From assembly GCA_023399295.1 (NCBI GenBank), contig JAEWQF010000042.1:27349-91348 (forward strand): a stretch of 64,000 nt of DNA. The letters are read 5' to 3'. Source of the DNA: Bacteroidota bacterium (GTDB lineage Bacteria > Bacteroidota > Bacteroidia > Bacteroidales > Dysgonomonadaceae). The notes under the pieces are model-generated. The model ran no database searches. It had not been told where the DNA came from and saw only the letters and a list, made by a program, of their open reading frames with translations. A program made the translations under genes and the position numbers. Shown piece by piece: positions 44,898-54,242 of this stretch (within the stretch, counting starts at the first letter, position 1; each line of letters begins with the position of its first letter).

Positions 44898-45274
44898 CTG
44901 ATCGGTGGGGTGAAGGTGGCAAGCAGTTGCTGCAGGTACTCGCGTTGATAATCGTCGGGACGGAGAATCTCATCATTGTACTGGATCAGGTCGATGTCGA
45001 TGATCACCTTCCCCAGGTATTTGTCACGGGGTGAACGGCCCACGGCACGTTCTGTCTGTTTGATCTTGTCAATCACCTCTTCCGGTGAGTGTTCCGTTTC
45101 AGCGATCGCCAGCACATTCCGAAAAAGAAAGGAGTACCGTTCATCGTCCGGCTCAGACAAGACCGACTGGCTAAAGACAATACCGGGAAACAGGCGTGAC
45201 AGCATCCTCTTGGCTTTGTCAATGTTGGTCTTTGCGAACGTATTGGATCCTATGCTTAGTAAAATTGTGCTCAT
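44894..45274 (-). CDS. folK: 6-hydroxymethyl-7,8-dihydropterin pyrophosphokinase
   Basis: The 126-residue HPPK of folate synthesis is slightly short for the family. It has LLSIGSNTFAKTNIDKA at the N-terminus, FLFRNVLAIAET, and the hallmark GRSPRDKYLGKVIIDIDLIQYND. I start at ATG 45274 (MSTILLSIG); earlier in-frame Met codons lie upstream of the TATATTTG promoter box (45299-45292, minus strand). Its stop overlaps the stop of the convergent relA gene within TTAATTAA. Confidence 0.9.
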   Translation of the reverse strand: MSTILLSIGSNTFAKTNIDKAKRMLSRLFPGIVFSQSVLSEPDDERYSFLFRNVLAIAETEHSPEEVIDKIKQTERAVGRSPRDKYLGKVIIDIDLIQYNDEILRPDDYQREYLQQLLATFTPPIS

Positions 45275-45369
45275 ATTGTTAAATTGAATGACAAATATAC
45301 ACATTTTTGATGAAAGTGATCGGTTAAAATGCAAATCTATTATCTTTGTTCTTCTATAACTATTAAAAA

Positions 45370-46767
45370 ATGAAAAATTTACAGGCAGGTTGGCTCCTTT
45401 TTTTTTCTTTTCTTTTTTTATGCAACAACCTGATGGCAGACGATGAGTCGCCGTTGATCTACCGGATCAACATCCGGGGTAACATTGGTTCGAACAGCTG
45501 GATCTATCTTCAAAACGGATTGCATGCAGCCACACAAAAAGAAGCCGATGTCGTTATACTGCATATGAACACGTACGGGGGAGGGGTCATGGAGGCGGAC
45601 TCGATGCGCAGCGCCATCCTCAATTGCCCATTGCCTGTCTATGTCTTCATCGACAACAATGCAGCATCGGCAGGTGCACTGATCGCCATTGCCTGCGACA
45701 GTATCTACATGCGTCACAGTGCTTCCATCGGTGCTGCCACGGTTGTGGAGGGTGGCACCGGTGACGCGGCTCCCGACAAGTACCAGTCATACATGCGGGG
45801 TATCATGCGCGCAACTGCCGAGAGTCATGGTAAAAAACCAACAATTGTGGGGGGGGACACCCTTCATCAATGGCGAAGGGATCCGTTGATCGCCGAAGCG
45901 ATGGTGGATGAACGGATCATCGTGCCCGGTTTAGCTGATTCGACACAGATAGTGACCCTTACAGCCACCCAGGCGATGGCACTTGGTTATTGTGAGGGAA
46001 CAGCCGAGAGTCTGCATGAGCTTGTCGTGACCCGACTGGGTATGAGCGATTACAGGATGGTGACCTACAATCCTACCTTTTACGACAAGGTGAAGGGTTT
46101 CCTCACCAGTGGCGTGATACAGGCATTGCTGATCATGTTGATCATCGGTGGCATTTACTTCGAGTTGCAGTCACCCGGAATGGGTTTCCCCACGGCCTTG
46201 GCCATCACTGCTGCGATACTCTATTTTACACCGCTCTATCTGACCGGTTATGCCCAGAATTGGGAGGTGCTCCTCTTTGTTTTAGGCCTGATATTCATTG
46301 TATTTGAACTCTTTGTCTTTCCCGGATTCGGCCTTCCCGGTATCGCGGGCATCACATTCATCTTCTCCTCTTTGGTGCTGGCGCTGGTAGGAAACATCCA
46401 GTTTAGCCTGGAAGGGGTTCATCCAATCCAGCTCTTCAGAGCCGTGATGATCGTGCTGGGAGGTATGGGTATGGGTGTGGGATTGATCATCTACCTCACC
46501 AGCCGGATAGGTAAACCGGGGATGTTGCGCTATGCAGCACTGCTTGCCGATGAGGAGGGTTTTGTCTCAGTACCGACAGAACCCAGACTGTTGGTTGGCA
46601 AAACAGCTGTCGCAGCCACTGTCCTTCGGCCATCGGGCAAGATATTTCTGGAGGAGACATATTACGATGCCGTCTCGTTGAAAGGATTTATTGAAAAAGG
46701 GGAAGAGGTGGTGGTGAAACGATATGAGAATTTCCAGCTTTATGTGGTGCGTCAAGAGTGCCGATGA
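45370..46767 (+). CDS. NfeD-family membrane serine protease (ClpP/SppA-like)
   Basis: The 465-residue protein has a signal peptide (1 to ~23) and a ClpP-like periplasmic protease domain with the Ser nucleophile at Ser100 (DNNAASAGALIAIA) and a likely Lys137 (PDKYQSYMRG). These match the Ser-Lys dyad of archaeal PH1510. Four to five helices (about 250-380) and a C-terminal NfeD OB-fold (LVGKTAVAATVLRPSGKIFLEE) follow. Such proteins usually work with a stomatin/slipin; none is adjacent here. A TATCTTTG box at 45341-45348 precedes it. Confidence 0.9.
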   Translation: MKNLQAGWLLFFSFLFLCNNLMADDESPLIYRINIRGNIGSNSWIYLQNGLHAATQKEADVVILHMNTYGGGVMEADSMRSAILNCPLPVYVFIDNNAASAGALIAIACDSIYMRHSASIGAATVVEGGTGDAAPDKYQSYMRGIMRATAESHGKKPTIVGGDTLHQWRRDPLIAEAMVDERIIVPGLADSTQIVTLTATQAMALGYCEGTAESLHELVVTRLGMSDYRMVTYNPTFYDKVKGFLTSGVIQALLIMLIIGGIYFELQSPGMGFPTALAITAAILYFTPLYLTGYAQNWEVLLFVLGLIFIVFELFVFPGFGLPGIAGITFIFSSLVLALVGNIQFSLEGVHPIQLFRAVMIVLGGMGMGVGLIIYLTSRIGKPGMLRYAALLADEEGFVSVPTEPRLLVGKTAVAATVLRPSGKIFLEETYYDAVSLKGFIEKGEEVVVKRYENFQLYVVRQECR

Positions 46768-46786
46768 GCCGGGGCATGGATCGAAC

Positions 46787-46819
46787 AAAAAACCCTGAGA
46801 CAACGTCTCAGGGTTTTTT
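46787..46819. terminator. bidirectional terminator
   Basis: AAAAAACCCTGAGAC (46787-46801) pairs with its exact complement (46805-46819) over an AAC loop. A and T tracts on both sides let it serve the nfeD gene and the convergent small membrane protein. Confidence 0.92.
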
Positions 46820-46851
46820 GTTCGTTTTTTTTATCGTGCCCTCAGGCCACA

Positions 46852-47136
46852 TTAGTTGTAAGCAGCCAACTCCTCATTGCTGTAAGCTTTTTTCTTGAAA
46901 AAGAGAAAGACAAGATAGGGGAGGACCAACAGAATGATGGCCCAGATGAGGTTGCTCAGCTTGCTTCCCTTTTTCATGTTGTTGACAAAGAGATACCCCA
47001 GCATCCCCTCCACGACCAGCAACAACCCGATGATCAGGCTGACATTGGTTGTTGAGCCCATCAGGAAAGGCAACACCAGCACGGCAACACCAATGAGCAT
47101 TACAATCACTCCGAAATACTTCGCAAATTCTTTCAT
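46852..47136 (-). CDS. small membrane protein (DUF308-like)
   Basis: This 94-residue protein has three hydrophobic helices: FGVIVMLIGVAVLVLPFLMG, NVSLIIGLLLVVEGMLGYLF and NLIWAIILLVLPYLVFLFF. The first two resemble half of a DUF308/HdeD-type repeat. No function can be assigned. The start ATG 47136 fits the helix order; a longer frame adds an Ile run (MRYEIKIIIIIH) that I take as non-coding. Confidence 0.7.
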   Translation of the reverse strand: MKEFAKYFGVIVMLIGVAVLVLPFLMGSTTNVSLIIGLLLVVEGMLGYLFVNNMKKGSKLSNLIWAIILLVLPYLVFLFFKKKAYSNEELAAYN

Positions 47137-47330
47137 GTGTATAATAATTATGATTTTGATTTCGTAACGCAAATAAACACAAAAAACGACAAACCAGGAA
47201 ATAATTTGGCAGAAAAAACCGAACCGGGTTTAAAAAAGGAGACTTGCCACAAAAAAGAGCCATTCAGGCAGGGGTAGGTCTCTGAATTTGTTTATTTTTG
47301 TATATTGTTCATCCATAGAATGTGTAAACA

Positions 47331-48062
47331 GTGAAGAATATTGCCCTGTTTGTTTATCAATGGATCATCTTCATGCCGTTGTTCCTGCTGGTTACCTTCC
47401 TTACCGCAGTTACGGTGATGATCATGGCACCTCTTTTCGGGAACCGCTATTGGGGATACAATCCCCCCCATATCTGGTCCAGAATCACCTGTTGGCTGGC
47501 ACTCTGCCGGGTGAACTCCACGGGACATGAGAAGCTCGATCCCAACCAATCCTATGTGTTTGTTGCCAACCATCAGGGTGCATTCGATATCTTTTTGGTG
47601 TATGGCTTTCTGAATCAGAACATCAAATGGATCCAAAAACAGAGTCTGCGAAAACTGCCCTTTGTGGGATTTGCTTCCGAAAAAGCGGGACATGTGTTTG
47701 TGGACAACAGGACAGCGGCCTCCCGTGCAACTACAATTGAAAGGGCAAAGGCTCAGATCACGGATGGTGTCTCCATGGTGATTTTCCCTGAGGGAGCCCG
47801 TACCGACACCGGTAAAATGGGGCGCTTCAAGCGGGGTGCCTATCACATTGCGCGAGACCTGCAACTGCCGGTGGTACCGCTCACAATCAATGGTCCCTAC
47901 GACGTACTCAAGCGTAACTGCCGTTTTATCAGGCCAGGAAGGCTTGAGCTTATCATTCACGATCCAATTGATGTATCATCGGTTACCGATGAGGAGTTGG
48001 CGGTTTTGATCGACAAGTCGAAAGAGATTATCCATGCTGCTTTGTGGGAGAGATACAAATGA
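47331..48062 (+). CDS. plsC: 1-acyl-sn-glycerol-3-phosphate acyltransferase
   Basis: The 243-residue enzyme makes phosphatidate from lysophosphatidate at the inner membrane. Motif I is HQGAFD (His81, Asp86, the HX4D catalytic pair), and motif III is FPEGART (152-158); an N-terminal hydrophobic helix lies at 11-35. The start is GTG at 47331; no ATG in frame leaves the N-terminal helix intact. TATTTTTG at 47293-47300 is the likely -7 box. Confidence 0.92.
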   Translation: MKNIALFVYQWIIFMPLFLLVTFLTAVTVMIMAPLFGNRYWGYNPPHIWSRITCWLALCRVNSTGHEKLDPNQSYVFVANHQGAFDIFLVYGFLNQNIKWIQKQSLRKLPFVGFASEKAGHVFVDNRTAASRATTIERAKAQITDGVSMVIFPEGARTDTGKMGRFKRGAYHIARDLQLPVVPLTINGPYDVLKRNCRFIRPGRLELIIHDPIDVSSVTDEELAVLIDKSKEIIHAALWERYK

Positions 48063-48089
48063 ACCGGAGAGGGGGTTATAAAAAAGAAA

Positions 48090-48215
48090 TGGTTGTCTCA
48101 CGACAACCAATCTTCATTGTTAACCTTAAATCTAATACCATGAAAAACACAGTGCAAATGTACATGCATCGCTTCACTTCTCCAAAGAAACAGTGAGGAA
48201 ATCTTTCCTTTTTAA
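48090..48215 (+). other. structured intergenic segment with an 18-codon ORF
   Basis: A hairpin GGTTGTC-TCAC-GACAACC (about 48092-48109) is followed by an AT-rich stretch that resembles the 5' end of a Bacteroidales mRNA. An ATG at 48140 then opens an 18-codon ORF (MKNTVQMYMHRFTSPKKQ) ending at 48196. A weak hairpin AGGAA-ATCT-TTCCT and five T follow. No promoter was found. It may be a leader RNA, a small protein or a leftover gene 5' end. Confidence 0.3.
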
Positions 48216-48320
48216 ATATATTTAGTATTTTATCTCCCACAGCACAACCAATCGCGGTTGTTGTTTGCGTTTCTTTGCAAATATTGCGAAGCAGGATATG
48301 GGGACAGGGTACTTCCCGGC

Positions 48321-49307
48321 TTAGTCGTAAATTCTGTTGGCAAAAAAATTGAGTAAGCCCCAATTGAGTCGATACCATCGTCTGGTAGCCTGCTGTTTAC
48401 CCCCGAACTGGAGGAGAAACCGTGACCGGCCGCTGTGCTTGTTGATGAATCCCACATCCATGAAATCGAAAGAGAGAAAGCCCTCTTCTTCCGATTGTTT
48501 CATGGCGGCATACAGGGTAAAGATGGTTGGATAGAGCAGTTTGTAACGTTTCGATTTGCCCCAATAATAGAGACAGAAGACCCGATCTTTCTTTTCGAAT
48601 CCCAGGATGGCTCCACCGATGATCTTTCCCTGGTAACGGGTGAGCAGGATCTTTCCTTTTCCGTTTTTCACATAATGATGAAAGAAGTTCACGAAATAGG
48701 TGTAAGGTGGAAAACGGCGTCTGATCTTTTTCTGGTTGGTATCCCTGATCAGCTTGTAAATCTCAGGCAGGTCATCGTCTGAAAGCATCTCCTCCATGCG
48801 TACTCCCTTTTTCAATGCCCTGTTCACCTGATTCTTGCGTGATGGAAAGAGCTGATCCCATAGCTTCCTTCTTCGTTGCAGCGAGTTGCGGATGTTGATC
48901 CATTTCACCGAAAAGAAATGATTCTCACGGAATCCCCTGTAGCCGAAGATTGCATTGCCCAGGTTCTCGTAACGGATCAGAAAGACTTTGTGTTTCACCT
49001 CCTGCACCAATCTGGTGATCAATAATTCAAACAGCTCAATTTCTGGCAGGTCCTTGCCAAAGAAGGAGGGGGGCTGTGAGATGATGCAGCGTCTGAAAAG
49101 TGAATGACGCAGCAACCGGTTTTTTCTGACGAGGATGGCGAAGAGTGCGGCAACCGGTTTTTCCTGGTCGAAAGCAACCAACATCATCGGTTTGTAGGCA
49201 GGGATCTGCTCATACCAGTCGAAAGAGGAGGGGTAATGGAAGAAATTTACCTCTTCCAGTGGGGGCAGATCCTTCTTGTGATGGTATGTTTTTATGCTGA
49301 AAGACAT
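48321..49307 (-). CDS. FemAB/GNAT-type acyltransferase-like protein
   Basis: This 328-residue protein shows paired GNAT-like folds: FDQEKPVAALFAIL and the later LLTRYQGKIIGGAILGFEKKDRVFCLYYWG, with FDFMDVGFINKHSGRSRFLLQFGGK near the end. That pattern fits the FemAB/peptidoglycan-bridge or lipid-modifying GNAT group. The substrate is unknown. ATG 49307 is used; a TATATTTG box lies at 49347-49340 on the minus strand, upstream of it, so the longer frame is not coding. Confidence 0.7.
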   Translation of the reverse strand: MSFSIKTYHHKKDLPPLEEVNFFHYPSSFDWYEQIPAYKPMMLVAFDQEKPVAALFAILVRKNRLLRHSLFRRCIISQPPSFFGKDLPEIELFELLITRLVQEVKHKVFLIRYENLGNAIFGYRGFRENHFFSVKWINIRNSLQRRRKLWDQLFPSRKNQVNRALKKGVRMEEMLSDDDLPEIYKLIRDTNQKKIRRRFPPYTYFVNFFHHYVKNGKGKILLTRYQGKIIGGAILGFEKKDRVFCLYYWGKSKRYKLLYPTIFTLYAAMKQSEEEGFLSFDFMDVGFINKHSGRSRFLLQFGGKQQATRRWYRLNWGLLNFFANRIYD

Positions 49308-49429
49308 GCTGACAGATGGTGTATGATCACATTTTTTGACAAATATAGTAAAAAAAGAATTGGAAACAGTTCCGCGTCGGTTCAGACCCCCTGCTTCCAT
49401 GATTGATGGCATTCGTTACCTGCCGGGGA

Positions 49430-49909
49430 TTACCCGCCAGCAGTCAGTTTATCCAACACCTTGAAGACAATGGGACAGGTCTCCGCATTCTTCACAGACA
49501 AGGAGAATAGCTGGTAAAACTTCTTCCGGTTGGTATGCGGATATTCACGACAAGCCCGTGGCCTGTGCTCATAAATGCGACAGTAGTTGTCGTCGCCCAG
49601 AAAAGGGCAGGGCATCGATTGAAAGACCTGATCGCCATCTTCATCAATCCGGAGATATCGCGCAATAACCTGTGAGGGCTTGATGCGAAGTGCTTTTCCA
49701 ATACGGTCCACATCGTCGGGCAGGATCATCGGTCCCAGTGAACGGCAACAATTGCCACATGCCAGGCAATCGGTTTCAGCCTCCGCCTCCAGGTGTAGTT
49801 GCATGATCTCACGATCCATCTTCATCAGGCGCCGTTTATTCTTCTCATACCATTTATTCCATGCCGGCTTACGCAATGCAACCTCCTTGGGTAGATCGAT
49901 GACTCTCAT
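49430..49909 (-). CDS. YkgJ-family cysteine-cluster protein
   Basis: This 159-residue protein has a Cys motif CLACGNCCRSLG, then CPFLGDDNYCRIYEHRPRACREYP, the eight-Cys pattern of the YkgJ/UPF0153 zinc- or iron-cluster family. The biochemical role is not known. ATG 49909 follows a promoter of TTG (49951-49949) and TACTTTTG (49927-49920), 21 nt apart on the minus strand. Confidence 0.85.
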   Translation of the reverse strand: MRVIDLPKEVALRKPAWNKWYEKNKRRLMKMDREIMQLHLEAEAETDCLACGNCCRSLGPMILPDDVDRIGKALRIKPSQVIARYLRIDEDGDQVFQSMPCPFLGDDNYCRIYEHRPRACREYPHTNRKKFYQLFSLSVKNAETCPIVFKVLDKLTAGG

Positions 49910-49919
49910 TTTTTTTCTG

Positions 49920-49951
49920 CAAAAGTACTCTCTTTTGTATCCATTCAGCAA
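49920..49951 (-). promoter_or_regulatory. promoter of the YkgJ-family gene
   Basis: On the minus strand, TTG (49951-49949) and TACTTTTG (49927-49920) are separated by 21 nt. A divergent -7 box TAAATTTG for galE lies at 49972-49979. Confidence 0.6.
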
Positions 49952-50023
49952 GCTCTCCCGGTTTTATTTTATAAATTTGTAACAGAATCAAACAAACAAA
50001 CAAATCAGTCAACATAGATCGTT

Positions 50024-51055
50024 ATGGCAAAGAAAATTCTGGTAACAGGGGGGACGGGGTACATCGGTTCCCATACTGTTGTTGAGTTGCAACAGGCAGG
50101 ATACGAAGTGGTCATCATTGATAACCTCTCTAACTCTAATGCAGATGTGCTGGAAGGAATCACCCGCATCACCGGCATCCGCCCCCGCTTCGACAAGCTG
50201 GACTGTACCGATATGGATGCACTGAAGGCATTGTTTATGAAACAGTCGTTCGACGGCATCATTCATTTCGCAGCAAGCAAGGCTGTGGGTGAGTCGGTTC
50301 AGAAACCATTGCTCTATTACCGCAACAACCTGCTCTCGCTCATCAACCTGTTGGAACTGATGCCAACACACAATGTGAAGGGCATCGTCTTCTCCTCTTC
50401 CTGCACCGTCTATGGGGAGCCTGACAGCAATCCCATCGACGAGGATGCACCCATCAAGCCGGCAGCATCACCCTATGGAAACAGCAAACAGATCAATGAG
50501 GAGATCATCCAGGATTTCATCCACTCGGGTGCGCCAATCAAAAGCATTCTGCTTCGTTATTTCAATCCGATTGGTGCCCATCCTTCCGCCGAGATCGGTG
50601 AGTTGCCACTGGGGGTTCCGCAGAACCTGGTTCCCTATATCACACAGACAGGTATCGGCATTCGCAAGCAGCTCAGTGTCTTCGGTAACGACTACAACAC
50701 CCCCGACGGCTCCTGTATCCGTGACTTCATCAATGTGGTGGATCTTGCCAAGGCACATGTCAAAGCAATTGAACGGATACTTCACAACCAATCGGATGAG
50801 TCGGTGGAGATCTTCAACCTGGGCACCGGCACAGGTCTGTCTGTGTTGGAATTGGTAGCCTGCTTTGAACAGGTATCGGGCCAACGGCTTAACTACCGCA
50901 TCGAGGGACGGCGGGAAGGTGATATTGAACAGATATGGGCACAGCCTGACAGGGCCAACAACGTGTTGGGGTGGAAAGCGGAGGTGTCGATAGAAGAGAC
51001 AATGAGATCGGCCTGGAAGTGGCAGCAACGATTGCGTGAGAGAGGGGTGATGTGA
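50024..51055 (+). CDS. galE: UDP-glucose 4-epimerase
   Basis: This 343-residue extended short-chain dehydrogenase interconverts UDP-glucose and UDP-galactose. The NAD motif is GGTGYIGS (9-16), and the catalytic residues are SSS (124-126) and Tyr151-xxx-Lys155 in SPYGNSK. Substrate-site segments RYFNPIGAH and GSCIRDFINVVDLAKAH are conserved. It is a single gene with its own terminator. Confidence 0.95.
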   Translation: MAKKILVTGGTGYIGSHTVVELQQAGYEVVIIDNLSNSNADVLEGITRITGIRPRFDKLDCTDMDALKALFMKQSFDGIIHFAASKAVGESVQKPLLYYRNNLLSLINLLELMPTHNVKGIVFSSSCTVYGEPDSNPIDEDAPIKPAASPYGNSKQINEEIIQDFIHSGAPIKSILLRYFNPIGAHPSAEIGELPLGVPQNLVPYITQTGIGIRKQLSVFGNDYNTPDGSCIRDFINVVDLAKAHVKAIERILHNQSDESVEIFNLGTGTGLSVLELVACFEQVSGQRLNYRIEGRREGDIEQIWAQPDRANNVLGWKAEVSIEETMRSAWKWQQRLRERGVM

Positions 51056-51080
51056 GAACCCCCATGTGAGGGTGTCATAA

Positions 51081-51113
51081 AAAAAGGTCCGCGACGCATG
51101 CCGGGACCTTTTT
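51081..51113 (+). terminator. galE terminator
   Basis: AAAAGGTCC (51082-51090) pairs with GGACCTTTT (51104-51112) around a 13-nt loop that can pair further inside. T follows to 51113. Confidence 0.8.
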
Positions 51114-51138
51114 GTCTGTCAGGCTTCTGCCTGTTTGA

Positions 51139-51357
51139 TCAAAAGTAATACTCAATCACAAGGTAGTACTCCTCATCACCCTTGTGGGACTTGTCAATTT
51201 CAATTTTATTCTCCCTGGCTAGCCATCCTATGGCAGTATAAATCTCTTTTTCATTTAAACCGGATGCTTCGCGAAGGCTGGCAATGTTCCATCTCTGGTT
51301 GTTGTTCAACAGGTTCCAGATGATGCCTGCATTGGTCCCAATCAGTCTCTTATACAT
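51139..51357 (-). CDS. small winged-helix protein (DUF2582 type)
   Basis: The 72-residue protein is a single winged-helix domain: GIIWNLLNNNQRWNIASLREASG, NEKEIYTAIGWLARENKIEID and the wing GDEEYYLVIEYYF. This matches the Bacteroidota wHTH family PF10771. It probably binds DNA but its targets are unknown. It is transcribed away from galE and lies 126 nt downstream of cdsA. Confidence 0.8.
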   Translation of the reverse strand: MYKRLIGTNAGIIWNLLNNNQRWNIASLREASGLNEKEIYTAIGWLARENKIEIDKSHKGDEEYYLVIEYYF

Positions 51358-51483
51358 AACGATGCCTCTTGTTGGTGTAGTTTATGTTTGTTGTACAGGG
51401 TGGATGATAGGTATTCTCATCCTGTTTCATAAAAACAGCTGATCTCTGATCTTTGTTCGCTTGAGTAGCGGAAATAATTGGAG

Positions 51484-52323
51484 TTAAGACAAAAAGAGAA
51501 TCAGATAGAGGTAAGCAGCCGGTATCGCCACCAGCAAACTGTCGATACGGTCCATGATGCCACCATGACCCGGAATGAGTCTTCCTGCATCTTTCACCGA
51601 ACAGGTACGCTTGATGAGCGACTCGAAGAGATCGCCCACCGTACCAAACAGGGCAACCACCAGTGCAAGACCCATCCAATGAAGGGATGAGAATTCCGGG
51701 AAGAAGCGGGCGAAGACAAACGACGAGAGCATGGTGAATAAGATGCCTGCAATGAATCCCTCTACCGATTTTTTGGGTGAGATATGGGGGATGAGTTTGT
51801 GCTTTCCGATGAGCGAACCAATGAAATAGGCAGCGGTGTCATTCACCCAGATAAAAACAAAGAGTGCCAGCAGGGGAGACCAGTCGTACCCGCTGGACGA
51901 CATATTCTGCTGATAGGTATATGAGAGCACCATCAGAAGGCTCAGGGGCATTGTGATGTACATCTGTCCGAATACGGAATAGATGATGCCGTGCAGGATA
52001 TCCTGTCGTTTGATAAAGATAGCCGAGGCAAAGAGAATAAGCAGATAAATCAGTATAATCACCGGCAATGCAACAACGGTGATGCCTTCAAGGTAGAGAT
52101 ACACCGAGCCAAAGAGTAGCAGGCCATGTGTGATGTTGAAGATTTTACTGATGGCATGTGAGGTGTCTTTTTCTACCATCCGGTAGAACTCAAACAGACC
52201 CATGGCAAGGATGATTCCGAAGATGGCCAGAAAGGAGTAACGTCCCCCCAGAACACCCAGGAGGATTACCAGGATATAGATGATACCTGCTCCGGCACGT
52301 GTGAAAAGGTTCTTCAGATTCAA
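51484..52323 (-). CDS. cdsA: phosphatidate cytidylyltransferase
   Basis: This 279-residue membrane enzyme makes CDP-diacylglycerol for phospholipid synthesis. It has about eight helices. The CDP-diglyceride synthase signature is complete in SLIKRTCSVKDAGRLIPGHGGIMDRID, a stretch beginning near residue 228. In many Bacteroidota it follows ftsH; here a DUF5606 gene lies 84 nt upstream instead. Confidence 0.94.
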   Translation of the reverse strand: MNLKNLFTRAGAGIIYILVILLGVLGGRYSFLAIFGIILAMGLFEFYRMVEKDTSHAISKIFNITHGLLLFGSVYLYLEGITVVALPVIILIYLLILFASAIFIKRQDILHGIIYSVFGQMYITMPLSLLMVLSYTYQQNMSSSGYDWSPLLALFVFIWVNDTAAYFIGSLIGKHKLIPHISPKKSVEGFIAGILFTMLSSFVFARFFPEFSSLHWMGLALVVALFGTVGDLFESLIKRTCSVKDAGRLIPGHGGIMDRIDSLLVAIPAAYLYLILFLS

Positions 52324-52407
52324 TTTGCCAGCGATTTAGTTGAACGGATGGTGATCGTTTTTTTACTGAAAAGGAAACAGAAGGGTGCCATCCGGTAATG
52401 AATGACT

Positions 52408-52848
52408 TTATTCCGCTTCTGCGATGGGACTCTCTGCCTCTTCACTCCCGGTCGTTTCTTCTTCTTCTTCCAGGGTGATCTGATTCTCAATCAGTATGTT
52501 GTACCATGAGATGATTTTTTTCACATCAGAAGCATAGACACTCTCACGGTTGTAATCGGGGAGTACCTCTTTCAGATAGGCAAACAGCTCGTTCCCCGAT
52601 GCCTTGTTGCCCACCGATGCCTTGCCTCCGTTTTCTTTCGTCTTCATGCGATTGAGCACCTCGCGCAAGGGAGTATCACCCTCGTTGGTATAGATGGAGA
52701 CATCACTCAGTGCCACCACTTTCTCATGCACATATACCGGGAGTCGTTTGCCGTTGTCGACCGATTCAACGATGTTCAGATTCTTTCCTGTGGAGATGAG
52801 TTTGTAGAGGCCGGGACGACCGGTGACCGATAATATCTTGGATAACAT
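52408..52848 (-). CDS. DUF5606-family protein
   Basis: The 146-residue soluble protein begins MLSKILSVTGRPGLYKLIST and continues NGKRLPVYVHEKVVALSDVSIY, the conserved N-terminal barrel-like domain of DUF5606, a Bacteroidota family of unknown function. Its last 25 residues are acidic and probably disordered. A TACTTTTG box at 52903-52896 on the minus strand is its promoter. Confidence 0.8.
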   Translation of the reverse strand: MLSKILSVTGRPGLYKLISTGKNLNIVESVDNGKRLPVYVHEKVVALSDVSIYTNEGDTPLREVLNRMKTKENGGKASVGNKASGNELFAYLKEVLPDYNRESVYASDVKKIISWYNILIENQITLEEEEETTGSEEAESPIAEAE

Positions 52849-53027
52849 AGGTGGTGTAATTTGCGATTGAATTTTTGATCTGTTTTTTCAAGATGCAAAA
52901 GTACGCAGACTCTCCCATATTCGCAACTTTTCAGGCTAAATGTGCTCTTTTTTCGTTCAGTAGTGTCACCGACAGTAAAAAAAGGGCTATTTTAGCAGGG
53001 AAAATCACCAGTAAAAAAACAATCAAA

Positions 53028-54221
53028 ATGTTCCGATTGATGACATTGCTCACACTTGCAACCACACTCACTATCTCCTGTACTGGCAATCGTGCTGCCA
53101 ACCACACAACAGCTGAGATGACAGCGGCGGCGGACTCAGGATTGATGGATAGCAACAATAGGCTCTTCCTTGCGGTGGGAACCTACACAAGCGATGAGGG
53201 CAGCCAGGGTATTTACCTTTACCGTTTTGACATCCTCACCGGTGAAAGTGACTCGGCCGGAATGACGGAAGTGTCCAATCCATCCTACCTTACCTTCAGT
53301 CCCGATGAACAATATCTCTATGCCGTAGCAGAGAACAACGAGCAACAGAGTGCCGTGCATGCGTTCTCCTTCGACAAGCATAACGGCACGCTGCAACCGA
53401 TCAACTCGCAGAAAACAAATGGGGCAGCTCCCTGCTACATCACCATTGACGCGATGGGGCACAATGTGCATACAGCCAATTATGGTGGGGGAAGCATCTC
53501 CTCTTTTCAGGTGAACGATGACGGCAGCCTCTCACCGTTGCTTTCGCTGATCCGATTCAGCGGATCGGGTCCCGACACGCTGCGTCAGCAGCAACCCCAT
53601 CTTCACAGTGTGGCTTATTCACCCGACGGTCTCTTTTTGTTTGCCGCCGACCTTGGAAACGATAAGTTGTATCGTTTCGACGTGCTGGAGAGACCCTTTC
53701 TGGGGCAACCGGTGATACAGAAAAATAGCATGACAGAGATTGAGACACCACCCGGCACCGGTCCCCGTCACTTTGCTTTTCATCCCGATGGTGGCAGATA
53801 CCTGTACCTGCTGGGTGAATTGTCGGGTAAGGTGGTGGTCTATGCCCATCATCGTGGTGAACTGGTGCAGAAGCAGGTGATTGCAGCGGATTCACTGCAG
53901 GCAGGGGGGAGTGCCGACATCCATGTCTCGCCCGATGGCCGTTTTCTGTATGCTTCCAACCGTTTGCAGGCGGATGGCATCGCGATCTTCGCCATTGATC
54001 GGGAAGAGGGCACGCTGACCAAAGTGGGATATCAACCCACCGCGACACATCCCCGTAACTTTGTGATCACACCCAACGGCAAGTACCTGCTGGTTGCCAG
54101 CAGGGATGAAAACAGGATACAGGTTTTTTCGGTGGATGAAACCAGTGGACTGCTCACCAATACCCATCAGGATATTCTGGTGCACAAGCCGGTATGTATG
54201 AAGTTCGCAACAACCCGGTGA
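53028..54221 (+). CDS. lactonase-family lipoprotein (6-phosphogluconolactonase-like beta-propeller)
   Basis: In this 397-residue protein a lipoprotein signal ends TIS-C (Cys18). It is followed by a seven-bladed propeller with the usual repeats VGTYTSDEGSQGIYLYRFD, YLTFSPDEQYLYAVAEN, VAYSPDGLFLFAADLGND and IHVSPDGRFLYASNR. It belongs to the lactonase (YbhE) family, but the lipid anchor places it in the envelope, so a role in the pentose phosphate pathway is doubtful. ATG 53028 is required for the signal; the frame upstream is non-coding. Confidence 0.85.
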   Translation: MFRLMTLLTLATTLTISCTGNRAANHTTAEMTAAADSGLMDSNNRLFLAVGTYTSDEGSQGIYLYRFDILTGESDSAGMTEVSNPSYLTFSPDEQYLYAVAENNEQQSAVHAFSFDKHNGTLQPINSQKTNGAAPCYITIDAMGHNVHTANYGGGSISSFQVNDDGSLSPLLSLIRFSGSGPDTLRQQQPHLHSVAYSPDGLFLFAADLGNDKLYRFDVLERPFLGQPVIQKNSMTEIETPPGTGPRHFAFHPDGGRYLYLLGELSGKVVVYAHHRGELVQKQVIAADSLQAGGSADIHVSPDGRFLYASNRLQADGIAIFAIDREEGTLTKVGYQPTATHPRNFVITPNGKYLLVASRDENRIQVFSVDETSGLLTNTHQDILVHKPVCMKFATTR

Positions 54222-54242
54222 GAGCTGATTAAAGTGGCAATG

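Noticed and set aside
48076..48378. 100-codon minus-strand frame downstream of plsC
   Set aside because: It overlaps the end of the FemAB-type gene in another frame, is Cys-rich without pattern and crosses several hairpins.
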